In this document: in pieces, positions 41,511 through 49,965 of the stretch
Position numbering within the stretch: position 1 is the stretch's first letter
How the letters are laid out: every line of letters begins with the position of its first letter
Assembly (NCBI RefSeq): GCF_014333615.1
Contig: NZ_JACSCY010000007.1
Location: forward strand, 151,570 to 215,569
DNA: 64,000 bases
Source: Hymenobacter citatus
GTDB taxonomy: Bacteria > Bacteroidota > Bacteroidia > Cytophagales > Hymenobacteraceae
Direction: 5' to 3'
Notes under the pieces: generated by a model
Databases searched by the model: none
What the model saw: the letters and a program-made list of their open reading frames with translations, nothing else
What the model was told of the DNA's origin: nothing
Program-made: the position numbers and the translations under genes

Positions 41511-41593
41511 TGTCATCCTGACAAAGGAAGGACCTTATCACGCTGGGGCAGTTGCTCGATGCGTGATAAGGTCCTTCCTTCGTCAGGATGACA
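41511..41593. repeat. Intergenic palindrome, subfamily B (copy 5), 33-bp stem
   Basis: TGTCATCCTGACAAAGGAAG and onward (41511-41543) pairs with 41561-41593 over 33 bp with a single G-T mismatch and a 17-nt loop. Its ends and AAGGACCTT core match the copies at 15.1, 44.8 and 49.0 kb, but it lacks their conserved loop. It lies between the adaptor gene and gpsA on the same strand. Confidence 0.9.
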
Positions 41594-41624
41594 TCGATGT
41601 ATAACTGATAAAGCAAGCGATACC

Positions 41625-42614
41625 TTGGAAAAAATAGCCATGTTGGGCGGCGGCTCCTGGGCCACGGCACTTACTAAAATTCTGTCTGAAAACGGCGCGC
41701 GCGTGAACTGGTGGCTGCGCGGCAAAGATGACGTGCAGCACCTGCGCACCACCCGCCACAACCCGCGCTACCTGTCGTCGGTGGCTTTTGATCTGACACG
41801 GGTATTTCCTTCCACGGATATTGCGGAGGTAGTGAAAGAGGCCGACTGGGTGGTGCTGGCTGTGCCTGCTGCCTTCGTAAAAGAGGCGCTCGATAAGCTC
41901 GACCGCGATGCGCTGAAAGGCAAGCGTATCATCTCCGCCATTAAGGGTATGATTCCGGGGCGCAACGAGCTGGTGACGGACTACGCCATGGAGCGGTTTC
42001 GGTTGAAGGAAGGGTGTATGGGCGTAGTAGCCGGCCCCTGCCACGCCGAGGAGGTAGCCCTGGAAAAGCAAAGCTACCTCACCATCGGCTCGCCCGATGT
42101 GGCCCTGGCCGAGCAGTTTTGCCAGCTACTGCGCAACCGCTATGTGCGGGCCCACGCTGCCGTCGACCTCGACGGCATTGAGTACTGCGCCGTTATGAAG
42201 AATATCATCGCCCTCACCTGCGGTATTGCCCACGGCCTGGGCTACGGCGACAACTTTCAGGCGGTGCTGGTGAGCAACGCGGTGCAGGAAATCCGCCGAT
42301 TTCTGCACGCCCTCAGCCCCGAGCCCCGCGACCTGTCGGCCTCGGCCTACCTGGGCGATTTGCTGGTGACGGCCTACTCGCAGTTTTCGCGCAATCGCAC
42401 CTTCGGCAGCATGGTGGGTAGGGGCTACTCCGTGAAATCGGCGCAGCTGGAAATGAACATGATTGCCGAGGGCTACTACGCCGTGAAAAGCATCTACGAG
42501 CTGAACCGGGAGCTGAAGGTAACGATGCCCATCACCTCGGCCGCCTACCATGTGCTTTACGAGAAAATTGCCCCGGCCGTGGAGCTGGAAATTCTGAAAG
42601 AAAAGCTACGGTAG
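41625..42614 (+). CDS. gpsA: NAD(P)-dependent glycerol-3-phosphate dehydrogenase
   Basis: Makes sn-glycerol 3-phosphate from dihydroxyacetone phosphate for phospholipid synthesis. 329 residues. The start is TTG at 41625, since the Rossmann strand with AMLGGGSWATAL follows immediately and an ATG at 41640 would truncate it. Other motifs are VVLAVPAAFV, the NAD-side GPCHAEEVA, the catalytic Lys in CAVMKNIIALTCGIAHGLGY and the substrate-binding NRTFG. It follows the palindrome at 41511-41593 in the same direction as the efflux genes but is functionally unrelated to them. Confidence 0.95.
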   Translation: MEKIAMLGGGSWATALTKILSENGARVNWWLRGKDDVQHLRTTRHNPRYLSSVAFDLTRVFPSTDIAEVVKEADWVVLAVPAAFVKEALDKLDRDALKGKRIISAIKGMIPGRNELVTDYAMERFRLKEGCMGVVAGPCHAEEVALEKQSYLTIGSPDVALAEQFCQLLRNRYVRAHAAVDLDGIEYCAVMKNIIALTCGIAHGLGYGDNFQAVLVSNAVQEIRRFLHALSPEPRDLSASAYLGDLLVTAYSQFSRNRTFGSMVGRGYSVKSAQLEMNMIAEGYYAVKSIYELNRELKVTMPITSAAYHVLYEKIAPAVELEILKEKLR

Positions 42615-42624
42615 CGTTGCTGGT

Positions 42625-42678
42625 TTAGTGAGCGAAGGCCCGTGATTACCGAGGTAGTCACGGGCCTTCGCTCACTAA
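42625..42678. terminator. Perfect 21-bp hairpin after gpsA
   Basis: TTAGTGAGCGAAGGCCCGTGA (42625-42645) is exactly complementary to 42658-42678, with a 12-nt loop. It starts 10 nt after the gpsA stop. There is no pronounced T-tract on the plus strand, but the stem is very strong. Confidence 0.75.
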
Positions 42679-42941
42679 AATCATCCCTTCGGAAAAGAAA
42701 AGAAAGCGGCCGTTTATCTTTTTTATGAGTGCTGCGGAGGGTAGGCGACAACATGTGCAGGCCGCGCGGCAGCCAGAAAATAGCGCTGCAAAAAGGGTAG
42801 GAATACGGTTGAAAATCCCCCTGAAACGTTTGCAAACCCGCAGACCACAAAGCCGGTATCTGGCACGCAAAACCGAGGCTACGCCAGCCAGGCGCAGCTT
42901 CTGCCGGTACCAGAAAAGGACAATGGTGCGTGGGAGTGCGC

Positions 42942-42949
42942 TACCTTTG
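42942..42949 (+). promoter_or_regulatory. Possible -7 element (TACCTTTG)
   Basis: TACCTTTG fits the Bacteroidota TAnnTTTG -7 consensus exactly and is 38 nt upstream of the chosen ATG of the MFS gene. A TTG at the expected -33 distance is not present, so confidence is limited. Confidence 0.35.
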
Positions 42950-42986
42950 TGTGGCAGAAGATGTTCTGTTGCTTTTGCCGCTGTAT

Positions 42987-44153
42987 ATGAATCTGACACT
43001 CACTCAACCTTCCTTGCCCCGGGCCCGCCACGTGCACCGCGTAGCCGTGGCCACGTGGTTTTTCCTGCAAGGGCTGATTTTTGCCAGCTGGGCTTCCCGT
43101 ATTCCGTTTGTGCAGCAGCGCATGGGCATCACCGATGGCCAGCTGGGCCTGGTGCTGCTGGCTATTCCGCTGGGGCAGCTCCCCTCATTGCCACTAGCCG
43201 GCTGGCTGATTGCCAAGCACGGTAGCCGGCGCGTGCTGCTGCTGGGTGTGGTGCTCTACAGCCTGGGGCTGATGGGCCTGGGTGCGGCGCCCACCGTGGG
43301 CCTGCTGGTGCCTTGCCTGGTGCTATTTGGGTTTGCCAGCAACCTGATGAACATTGCCGTGAACACCCAAGCTGTGGGCGTTGAGGGACTGTATGAGGGT
43401 AGGCACATTATGGCGTCCTTTCACGGGGTGTGGAGCGCCGCGGGCTTTGTGGGTGCGGCCATCGGCACTACCATGATTGGGTGGCGCGTGGTGCCGCTGC
43501 CGCACTTTGCGCTGATCATTGGGATGGTAGCCGTACTAGCTGTACTCAGCCAGGGCAAAATTCTCACCCACGATGCGCAAACCGACGCCAACCAACCCGT
43601 ATTTGTGCGTCCCGATGGACCGTTGCTGGGTTTGGGCATGATTGCCTTTTGCGCCATGATTTGCGAAGGCGCCATGTTCGACTGGAGCGGGGTCTACTTC
43701 AAGAAAGTAGTGCAGGCCCAGGGCGCGTGGGTAGGGGCCGGCTATACGGCCTTCATGAGCACCATGGCGCTGGGTCGCTTCGGGGCCGACTGGCTAACGG
43801 GCCGTCTGGGGCCGCGCCGCGTCATTCAATTGAGCGGGCTGCTCACGGCCGTGGGGCTGCTCATTGCCGTAGGCGTGCCTACCCTCATCACGGCGCTGGT
43901 AGGGTTTGTGCTGGTGGGCTTTGGGGTGTCGTCGGTGGTGCCGTTGGTGTATAGCGCAGCGGGCAAGTCCAAGGTGATGTCGCCGGGCATGGCACTGGCG
44001 GCGGTTTCGACCATTGGCTTTCTGGGCTTTCTTATTGGCCCGCCCCTGATTGGGCTGGTGGCCGGCGCCACTAGCTTACGCGTGTCTTATTCCCTTATTG
44101 CCCTGATGGGCTTATGCGTAACGTGGGCAGCCACCAGGGCGCAGCAATTGTAA
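42987..44153 (+). CDS. MFS transporter (YbjJ/FucP-like)
   Basis: 388 residues from ATG 42987, with 11-12 membrane helices. The N-terminal helix has VATWFFLQGLIFASWASRIP and is followed by QQRMGITDGQLGLVLLAIPL; GSRRVLLLGVVLYSLGLMGL is the helix 2-3 region. This order resembles the YbjJ group of MFS carriers, related to sugar and drug carriers of the FucP/DHA clades, with undetermined cargo. The second half (FDWSGVYFKKVV, FMSTMALGRFGADWLTGRLG) carries the second inter-helix motif. It stands alone. Confidence 0.85.
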   Translation: MNLTLTQPSLPRARHVHRVAVATWFFLQGLIFASWASRIPFVQQRMGITDGQLGLVLLAIPLGQLPSLPLAGWLIAKHGSRRVLLLGVVLYSLGLMGLGAAPTVGLLVPCLVLFGFASNLMNIAVNTQAVGVEGLYEGRHIMASFHGVWSAAGFVGAAIGTTMIGWRVVPLPHFALIIGMVAVLAVLSQGKILTHDAQTDANQPVFVRPDGPLLGLGMIAFCAMICEGAMFDWSGVYFKKVVQAQGAWVGAGYTAFMSTMALGRFGADWLTGRLGPRRVIQLSGLLTAVGLLIAVGVPTLITALVGFVLVGFGVSSVVPLVYSAAGKSKVMSPGMALAAVSTIGFLGFLIGPPLIGLVAGATSLRVSYSLIALMGLCVTWAATRAQQL

Positions 44154-44307
44154 AGTTGTGAATTTGTGAAAGAAGAGCGAAAGGAGCAGTGGGAAAGGGT
44201 AAGGTTGTGAGCTTAGGAAGGGTAGAAACGGCAAGAAGAATAACGATTCGCGCAGCGCTGCCGTACCATTTCACAACTTCACCTTTCACAATTTCACCAC
44301 TCACCAC

Positions 44308-44718
44308 ATGGGCGCCTGGGGCCATTTCAACTTTGACAACGACGACGCCGTCGATTTTGCCGGCGAATTTATGGACTCGGGCAGCGAAGTAACACTGCTG
44401 GAAGCCCTAATACCCGCCGCCGAGGCCGACGAATACTTAGAAGTAGACGTAGCCGCCGCCGCACTGGTAGCCGCCGAAATTGTAGCTGCCTGGCGCGGCC
44501 ACCCCGGCTCCGATTTCCTACCCGGTTTGCTTCCTAAAGTGCAGCACCTCGACGTAAGCGACGAGGACGAGCTAACCGACCTGGCCCGCCGCGCCGTTGA
44601 ATCGGTGTTGAAAGAATCGGAAATGCAGGAGCAGTGGGCTGAGGGTAGCGAGTTAGCGGCCTGGGAAGCTGCTCAGCAGGATTTGCTGGGTAGGCTCAAG
44701 GCTGAGCCGGTAGAGTAG
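44308..44718 (+). CDS. DUF4259 family protein
   Basis: 136 residues. It starts MGAWGHFNFDNDDAVDFAGE, the DUF4259 signature with an acidic FDND motif, and is rich in Ala, Glu and Asp. The rest is predicted helical (VDVAAAALVAAEIVAAWRG, LTDLARRAVESVLKESE). It has no signal peptide, so it is cytoplasmic, and its function is not known. Its stop directly abuts a 46-bp palindrome that also covers the end of the convergent maf gene. Confidence 0.9.
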   Translation: MGAWGHFNFDNDDAVDFAGEFMDSGSEVTLLEALIPAAEADEYLEVDVAAAALVAAEIVAAWRGHPGSDFLPGLLPKVQHLDVSDEDELTDLARRAVESVLKESEMQEQWAEGSELAAWEAAQQDLLGRLKAEPVE

Positions 44719-44720
44719 AG

Positions 44721-44846
44721 AGTAGAAAAAACGTGTGATCCTGCGCTTGCAAAGGACCTTAGCACGTAAGAACGAAAGTCATAACAACGGCTTGTTCTAG
44801 CGTGCTAAGGTCCTTTGCAAGCGCAGGATCACACGTTTTTTCTACT
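44721..44846. repeat. Intergenic palindrome, subfamily B (copy 6), perfect 46-bp stem
   Basis: 44721-44766 and 44801-44846 are perfectly complementary over 46 bp, with a 34-nt loop. The AAGGACCTT core and the GATCCTGCGCTTGC ends are variants of subfamily B. The reverse complement of the loop contains CCGTTGTTATGACTTTCGTTC, matching the loops at 15.2 and 49.0 kb, so this copy is inverted. The right arm overlaps the maf stop codon. Confidence 0.93.
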
Positions 44847-45447
44847 TCCTACCCACCAACCCCACAAAGTCCTCTCCCAGCAACTGTTCTAGCTCTTCCC
44901 ATACCCGATGCACGGGCAACCCCATCACATTAAAATAAGAACCTTCCAGCCGCGTCACGCCTACCATCCCAATCCAGTCCTGCGCGCCGTAGGCACCGGC
45001 TTTGTCCAGAGGCTGATATTTCTTGACGTAAAATTCAATTTCAGCTAAAGACAACGGGCGGAACGTCACGCGGGTTTGGTCAGAGAACACGACCTGACGG
45101 CCGTCGCTGGTGAGCAGACACACGCCGGTGAACACGTCGTGGGTGCGGCCTTGCAGTCGCGTAAGCATTTGGATGGCCTCGGCTGCGTCGGCGGGCTTGT
45201 TGAGCACGTCTTCGTCGAGGCAGACGATGGTATCGGCGGTTAGAATGACCTCGTTTGCGGCCAGTTCCTCGCGGTAGGCGGCTGCTTTGCGGGCAGCCAA
45301 AAACTCGGCTACCTCGGCGCGGCGCAGGTGGGGCGGAAACTCCTCGTCTACCTCCTTCAGCCGGATTTCGTAGGGTAGGCCCAACTCGGTGAGCAGCTGA
45401 CGGCGGCGGGGCGAGTTAGAAGCAAGCAGCAAATGGGTGATGGGCAT
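44842..45447 (-). CDS. maf: Maf family nucleoside triphosphate pyrophosphatase
   Basis: House-cleaning enzyme hydrolysing non-canonical NTPs such as dTTP, UTP or modified bases. ATG 45447 gives 201 residues. The signature LLLASNSPRRRQLLTELGL is at the N-terminus, followed by FLAARKAAAYREE, ILTADTIVCLDEDVLNKP, GRTHDVFTGVCLL and DKAGAYGAQDWIGM. It overlaps the upstream DUF1015 gene by 32 bp, suggesting one transcript, and its stop codon lies within a palindrome arm. Confidence 0.95.
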   Translation of the reverse strand: MPITHLLLASNSPRRRQLLTELGLPYEIRLKEVDEEFPPHLRRAEVAEFLAARKAAAYREELAANEVILTADTIVCLDEDVLNKPADAAEAIQMLTRLQGRTHDVFTGVCLLTSDGRQVVFSDQTRVTFRPLSLAEIEFYVKKYQPLDKAGAYGAQDWIGMVGVTRLEGSYFNVMGLPVHRVWEELEQLLGEDFVGLVGRK

Positions 45448-46732
45448 CGTCGTCACGAATGGAGGAGAACAGAAAGCCTCCGATGGTTTTGGGGTAGAAA
45501 AACGTTGATTTGGGTGGCATCACGGCTCCAGAATGGCACACGCGCTCTACGGCCTGCATGGTTACCTCGTTGGTGATGAGGGCGGCGCGGGCCTCGCCCC
45601 GGTCTACGCGGGTGAGGCACTCAGGAAAGTTGCGCACGTAGGCCACGCCCGGCCAACTGCGCTGGGCATCTATGTTGCCTAGGCCCAATGCCCTACCCAA
45701 CACAAAGTAGTGCAATACGGTCAGGTCCAAGGCTTTCACCTCGGGGGTGGTGGGCCAGTCGAGTTGGGCGTGCACCTCGGGTCGCAGCCTGATTTTGTAG
45801 GACTGCCCATCCAGGTACAACCCAAAGGCCCAGGGTTTGCCAGCAATCAGTTCGGGCAGGCCGTAGGGGTCGTCTTGGGGCAGAACCGTAAAATAGGGCA
45901 GGAGGCGAGCCAGAAACTCCTCGGCCGTCAGGTTGCCGGGCAGCTCCAGCAGCAGGCGGTGGGTAGGCAGAATACGCAGGTCGTCGGCCGCGGCGTTGGT
46001 CAGGTACATCAGGTGGTAGTTCCACGGTTCCTGGCCGGTATAGGCATCGCCAGCGGCGGCGCGGCGCGCCTGACGGTAGGCCAGGGAACCTTCGTAGCGG
46101 TGATGGCCGTCGGCCAGAATCACCTGCTTATCGGACAGCAGCTCCTGAAACCGCCGGATCACACGTCGGTCCTGAATCACGGCCAGCACGTCGCGGGCAC
46201 CCTGGTAGTCCTCCTCGGTCTGGTAGAGCGGGTCCTGGATGGCTTCGTCGAGGTAGCGTTCCAGCTCATGAGCGTCGTCGCGGTAGAGGCCGTGGGTGGC
46301 GCTGGTTTGCAGCTGCAAGCGGCTGAGCAGCTCGGCGCGGTCATTCACCGACGAGGGTAGGGTGTTTTCGTGGCGCAATACTACGTTATCGGCCCACTCA
46401 TACGCCCGAATGTGGCACATAAAGCCCTTGCGGCAATACTCGTGGCCGGGGTTGCCGGGCAGGCGGAAATACTGGTAGTACACGTAGATGCCCGGCAGCA
46501 CATCCTGGGCCAGCACGCCCTGCTGCTGCCACTCGCGCAGGCGCGTGAGGGCCTCGGCAGCTGGGTCGTCGCCGCGCGGTACGGTCAGGTGCAGGCTGTT
46601 GAGTGGATTGCGGTACAACGCCTCGCGCTGCCGCTCCGACACCACATCAAACAGCGGCGATACGTAGTCGTCAATTTGTTGGCTTAGGGGCGGTGCGTAG
46701 CGCCAGCCGCGTACGGGTTGAATCTCGGCCAA
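45416..46732 (-). CDS. DUF1015 family protein
   Basis: 438 residues from a TTG at 46732, the family's usual start region being AEIQPVRGWRYAPPLSQQID. Further signatures are NSLHLTVPRGDDPAAEAL, VYYQYFRLPGNPGHEYCRKG, VILADGHHRYEGSLAYRQAR and the C-terminal HSGAVMPPKSTFFYPKTIGG. DUF1015 proteins are cytoplasmic and widespread; a role linked to serine or nucleotide kinase activity has been proposed for some relatives but is not assumed here. It is the first gene of a two-gene unit with maf. Confidence 0.9.
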   Translation of the reverse strand: MAEIQPVRGWRYAPPLSQQIDDYVSPLFDVVSERQREALYRNPLNSLHLTVPRGDDPAAEALTRLREWQQQGVLAQDVLPGIYVYYQYFRLPGNPGHEYCRKGFMCHIRAYEWADNVVLRHENTLPSSVNDRAELLSRLQLQTSATHGLYRDDAHELERYLDEAIQDPLYQTEEDYQGARDVLAVIQDRRVIRRFQELLSDKQVILADGHHRYEGSLAYRQARRAAAGDAYTGQEPWNYHLMYLTNAAADDLRILPTHRLLLELPGNLTAEEFLARLLPYFTVLPQDDPYGLPELIAGKPWAFGLYLDGQSYKIRLRPEVHAQLDWPTTPEVKALDLTVLHYFVLGRALGLGNIDAQRSWPGVAYVRNFPECLTRVDRGEARAALITNEVTMQAVERVCHSGAVMPPKSTFFYPKTIGGFLFSSIRDDDAHHPFAACF

Positions 46733-46783
46733 GTAGAGGAAGTTGTAAGTGAAAAGAACGTTAGTAGAGCGAGAGGTAGTAGA

Positions 46784-46821
46784 GCTAGCTCCCCTCCTAG
46801 AAAAAAAGGAGGGGAGCTAGC
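46784..46821. terminator. Hairpin overlapping the aminotransferase stop codon
   Basis: GCTAGCTCCCCTCCT (46784-46798) and its perfect complement (46807-46821) form a 15-bp stem with an 8-nt A/T-rich loop. The TAG stop of the aminotransferase gene on the minus strand (46817-46819) lies inside the stem. A T-rich loop rather than a T-tail is present. Confidence 0.7.
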
Positions 46822-47968
46822 CCTTATCCCAATCCGCATAAAACTCCAGAATAGCCTCTATAATCCGGTCCTGGTCTGCTTCGGCCAACTCATAGTAGAG
46901 AGGCAAGCGCACCAGGTGGTCGGTGTAGTAGTCGGCCCAGGGGAGGGCGCGGCCGTCGTGGTAAGGCGCATAGTAGGGGCTGTGATGCAGGGAGAGGTAG
47001 TGAAACACCAGTAGTACCTGTTGCCGGGCAAGGTGCGCAATCAGGGCCGTGCGCTCGGCTAGGGAGCGGCACGTGAGGTAGTACATATGAGCGTTATTGG
47101 TGGCGTAGGTGGGAATGACGGGCAGGCCCACTTGCCGGGCCGTCAGTGGGGCGCGCAGGGTTGCGTCGTAGCGTTGCCACAGCACATGGCGCCGCTGCTG
47201 AATGCGCGTCATATTCTCCAACTGCGCCCACAGAAAAGCAGCCGTAAGGTCGGAGGGTAGGAACGACGAGCCGGGCTCCATCCAGGTGTACTTGTCCACT
47301 TCGCCCCGAAAAAACGCAGTCCGGTCGGTGCCCTTTTCCCGGATAATCTCGGCCCGGCGCACTAGTTGTGGGTCGTTCACGGTCAGCAAGCCGCCCTCGC
47401 CGGCTATAATATTCTTGGCTTCGTGAAAGGAAAAAGCCCCCAGCGTGCCGAGCGTGCCGAGCGGCCTACCCCGGTAAAAGCTGTCGATGGCTTGGGCGGC
47501 GTCTTCCACCACGGCCAAGTTGTGCCGGGTGGCCACGGCCAGCAGTTCGTCCATGTCGCAGGCAATACCGGCGTAGTGGACCGGCACAACGGCGCGGGTG
47601 CGGGGTGTGATGAGCGCCTCTAGCTGTGCAACGTCGAGGTTGGGGTTCTCGGCGGTGCTGTCTACGAACACGATGCGCGCCCCCCGCAGCACAAAGGCGT
47701 TGGCCGTGGATACAAACGTGTAGGAGGGTACCAGCACCTCGTCGCCGGGCTGGATGTTGAGCAGCAGGGCCGCCAGTTCCAACGCATCGGTACCAGACGA
47801 GGTCAGCAGGGCTTTTTGAAATCCTAGTTCCTGCTCAAAAAAAGCGTGGCATTTTTGGGTGAATAGCCCGTCGCCGGAAATCTTGCCCGAGCGTATGGCC
47901 TGCTCCATATACTGGAACTCGCGGCCGGAGAAATAGGGCTTGCTGAACGGAATAGGCGAAACGGACAT
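46817..47968 (-). CDS. dTDP-4-amino-4,6-dideoxygalactose transaminase (RffA/WecE-like)
   Basis: PLP-dependent sugar-nucleotide 4-aminotransferase of the DegT/DnrJ/EryC1 family. ATG 47968 gives 383 residues. Signatures are IPFSKPYFSGREFQYMEQAI, the PLP-binding SSGTDALELAALLL, EVLVPSYTFVSTANAFVLRG, VVEDAAQAID and the Schiff-base lysine in FSFHEAKNIIAGEGG. It likely provides an amino sugar for a cell-surface polysaccharide. Together with the GT2 gene 40 nt upstream it forms a small envelope-glycan unit. Confidence 0.9.
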   Translation of the reverse strand: MSVSPIPFSKPYFSGREFQYMEQAIRSGKISGDGLFTQKCHAFFEQELGFQKALLTSSGTDALELAALLLNIQPGDEVLVPSYTFVSTANAFVLRGARIVFVDSTAENPNLDVAQLEALITPRTRAVVPVHYAGIACDMDELLAVATRHNLAVVEDAAQAIDSFYRGRPLGTLGTLGAFSFHEAKNIIAGEGGLLTVNDPQLVRRAEIIREKGTDRTAFFRGEVDKYTWMEPGSSFLPSDLTAAFLWAQLENMTRIQQRRHVLWQRYDATLRAPLTARQVGLPVIPTYATNNAHMYYLTCRSLAERTALIAHLARQQVLLVFHYLSLHHSPYYAPYHDGRALPWADYYTDHLVRLPLYYELAEADQDRIIEAILEFYADWDKG

Positions 47969-48007
47969 GCGCGGCAGGGACTTCAACAAAGGTACAGCCC
48001 GTGGGGA

Positions 48008-48970
48008 TTACGCACGTGGCGGGGTAGGGGGCGCCTCATCGACGATATAGAGTGGGCGGTTCTTCACGCCCTCAAAGGTTTTGCCCACGTACAGTCCCAC
48101 CACGCCCAACACACTGAGTAGTAAGCCCGAAAAAAACCAGATAGAAATAATCAGGCTGGCATAGCCGAGTACTGTAATCTGTCCGAGCCAGTAGCGCACT
48201 AGCGTGTAGAGCACTGCCAGAAACGCCGTTCCCGAAATGAGCAGGCCCAACTGCACCGTGAGGCGCAGGGGCTTGTCGGAGTAGGCCAGCATCACGTCCA
48301 GGGCCAGATGCAGGCGCTTGCGGAAGCGGTAGCCGGTAGTGCCGCTGCCTCGTTCGGCGTGTGTCACGTTCACCGTAGCGGCCCGAAACCCTACCCAGCG
48401 GGCCATAGTGGGCAGGTAGCGCGCACTCTCGCGCATTTGCCCAATGGCATCCACCACTTTGCGGTGATAGATGCCAAAATTCGCCAGTGTGCGGTCCTGG
48501 GGTGTGTCGGTGAGGTAGGCCAGCGTGGCGTAGAACAGCCGTGAGAAGGCTTTTTGCTCCCAGCCATCCTGCCGTTGGTGGCGCCGGGCCAGTACCAACT
48601 CGTATCCGTGCTGTGCCTGAGCGTAGAGCGTAGGGATTTCCTCGGGGCGGTCCTGCAAGTCGCAATCCAGCACTACTATCCATTCGCCGCGGCTGTAGTC
48701 GAGGCCGGCTGTGATGGCGCGGTGCTGCCCAAAGTTGCGACTCAGGCGCACCCCGCGCACGCGGTGGTCCTGGCGCATGAGTTGCTCAATCACCGGCCAG
48801 GAGTTGTCCGGGCTGCGGTCATCCACCAGGATAATTTCAAAACTCTCCGTAATCGGCTGCACGCTGGCCGCAATCCGTTCCACCAGCTCCACCAGCATCG
48901 CCTCCGCCTGATACACCGGGCTGACAATGGAGAGATGGGGCACTGATAGGGCGTGGCCGATGGGGGGCAT
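48008..48970 (-). CDS. GT2 family glycosyltransferase (GtrB/ArnC/DPM-like)
   Basis: Transfers a sugar from a nucleotide to a polyprenyl phosphate carrier at the inner membrane. ATG 48970 gives 320 residues; a longer frame from 49132 would run through a palindrome. The GT-A domain shows LSIVSPVYQAEAMLVELVER, ILVDDRSPDNSWPVIEQL (first DDRSPD), RLSRNFGQHRAITAGLDYSR and the catalytic VVLDCDLQDRPEEIP. Two C-terminal membrane helices (LLISGTAFLAVLYTLV, LIISIWFFSGLLLSVLG) anchor it. It is adjacent to the amino-sugar transaminase. Confidence 0.92.
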   Translation of the reverse strand: MPPIGHALSVPHLSIVSPVYQAEAMLVELVERIAASVQPITESFEIILVDDRSPDNSWPVIEQLMRQDHRVRGVRLSRNFGQHRAITAGLDYSRGEWIVVLDCDLQDRPEEIPTLYAQAQHGYELVLARRHQRQDGWEQKAFSRLFYATLAYLTDTPQDRTLANFGIYHRKVVDAIGQMRESARYLPTMARWVGFRAATVNVTHAERGSGTTGYRFRKRLHLALDVMLAYSDKPLRLTVQLGLLISGTAFLAVLYTLVRYWLGQITVLGYASLIISIWFFSGLLLSVLGVVGLYVGKTFEGVKNRPLYIVDEAPPTPPRA

Positions 48971-48987
48971 GGGGGTGAGGTAGGGAG

Positions 48988-49125
48988 TTAGAAAACACCT
49001 GTCCTCCTGAGCATGTGGCGCATCAAGCCAGTGTTGAAGGACCTTCTGCCGGTTGAACGAGTCGTTGTTACGTCTGTCGTTCCTACGTGCGAAGGTCCTT
49101 TGCAAGCTCAGGATGACAAAGCAAA
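48988..49125. repeat. Intergenic palindrome, subfamily B (copy 7), conserved loop
   Basis: GTCCTCCTGAGC and GAAGGACCTTC on the left face GAAGGTCCTTTGC and GCTCAGGATGAC on the right, with an insertion in the left arm. The loop GGTTGAACGAGTCGTTGTTA continues with CGTCTGTCGTTCCTACG and is nearly identical to that of the 15.2-kb copy. It lies between the pdxH stop and the GT2 start. Confidence 0.88.
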
Positions 49126-49140
49126 ATAGCAAGACAACCC

Positions 49141-49791
49141 TTACGGCGCCAAGCGGCTTAAACGCCAGGTGTCGCTGGCCAGCTCATACACAATCCGGTC
49201 GTGCAGACGCGAGGGGCGGCCCTGCCAGAACTCTACGCGGGTAGGACGGAGCAGATAGCCACCCCAGTGCGGAGGGCGGGGTAGGGGATCTTGCCCGGTA
49301 AAACGTTCCTCTATTTCATGCTCCCGGGCTTCCAGCGTCTCCCGGTCGGCAATGGGCTGGCTTTGGGGCGAGGCCCAGGCGCCTACCTGACTGCCGCGCG
49401 GCCGGCTCTGAAAGTACTCCGTCGACATGGTTTCCGGGGCTTTTTCGATGCGGCCTTCCACGCGTACCTGCCGCTCCAGACCGGGCCAGAAAAAGGTGAG
49501 GGCTGCGCGCGGCTGCGCGGCCAGCTCCTGGCCCTTGCGCGAATCGTAGTTAGTATAAAACAAAAACGTGGCGTCGTCGGGCAAGCCTTTGAGCAGCACC
49601 ACCCGGGCCGAGGGCTGCCCATCGGGGCCAACGGTGGAAACCGTCATGGCCGTGGGCTCGTCGAGATGAGCGGCCAGGGCCTCATCCAGCCAGGCCCGAA
49701 ACTGCGGGACGGGCGTGGGTTGTACATCGGCTTCGGAGAGGGTGCGTTGGGAGTAGCTCTGGCGCAGGTCGGCAAGTTCCTGGTCGGTCAT
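49141..49791 (-). CDS. pdxH: Pyridoxamine/pyridoxine 5'-phosphate oxidase
   Basis: FMN-dependent oxidase that makes pyridoxal 5'-phosphate, the coenzyme also needed by the neighbouring aminotransferase. 216 residues, normal length. Visible motifs are [77 protein letters not shown] and the C-terminal [18 protein letters not shown]. The last motif holds the conserved Arg and His that bind the substrate phosphate. Monocistronic. Confidence 0.96.
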   Translation of the reverse strand: MTDQELADLRQSYSQRTLSEADVQPTPVPQFRAWLDEALAAHLDEPTAMTVSTVGPDGQPSARVVLLKGLPDDATFLFYTNYDSRKGQELAAQPRAALTFFWPGLERQVRVEGRIEKAPETMSTEYFQSRPRGSQVGAWASPQSQPIADRETLEAREHEIEERFTGQDPLPRPPHWGGYLLRPTRVEFWQGRPSRLHDRIVYELASDTWRLSRLAP

Positions 49792-49965
49792 GGCAGCGAA
49801 ATAAAAAGGAATGCGTAACGAAGAAAGAGGCCTGCCCTCGCCCCGGCAGCCATCAGGCGCCAGCGCAAAGCAGCCGAACCTACGGTCTTACTTCCAGTAA
49901 AAGTACTTTATTGACCCTCTATTTCCCTAACTATCCTATCGGCTACCCTTTTCACTGTTTGTCTT

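Noticed and set aside
3361..49125. CRISPR array
   Set aside because: The repeated sequences are single palindromes in separate spacers, with no regular repeat-spacer tandem and no cas genes.
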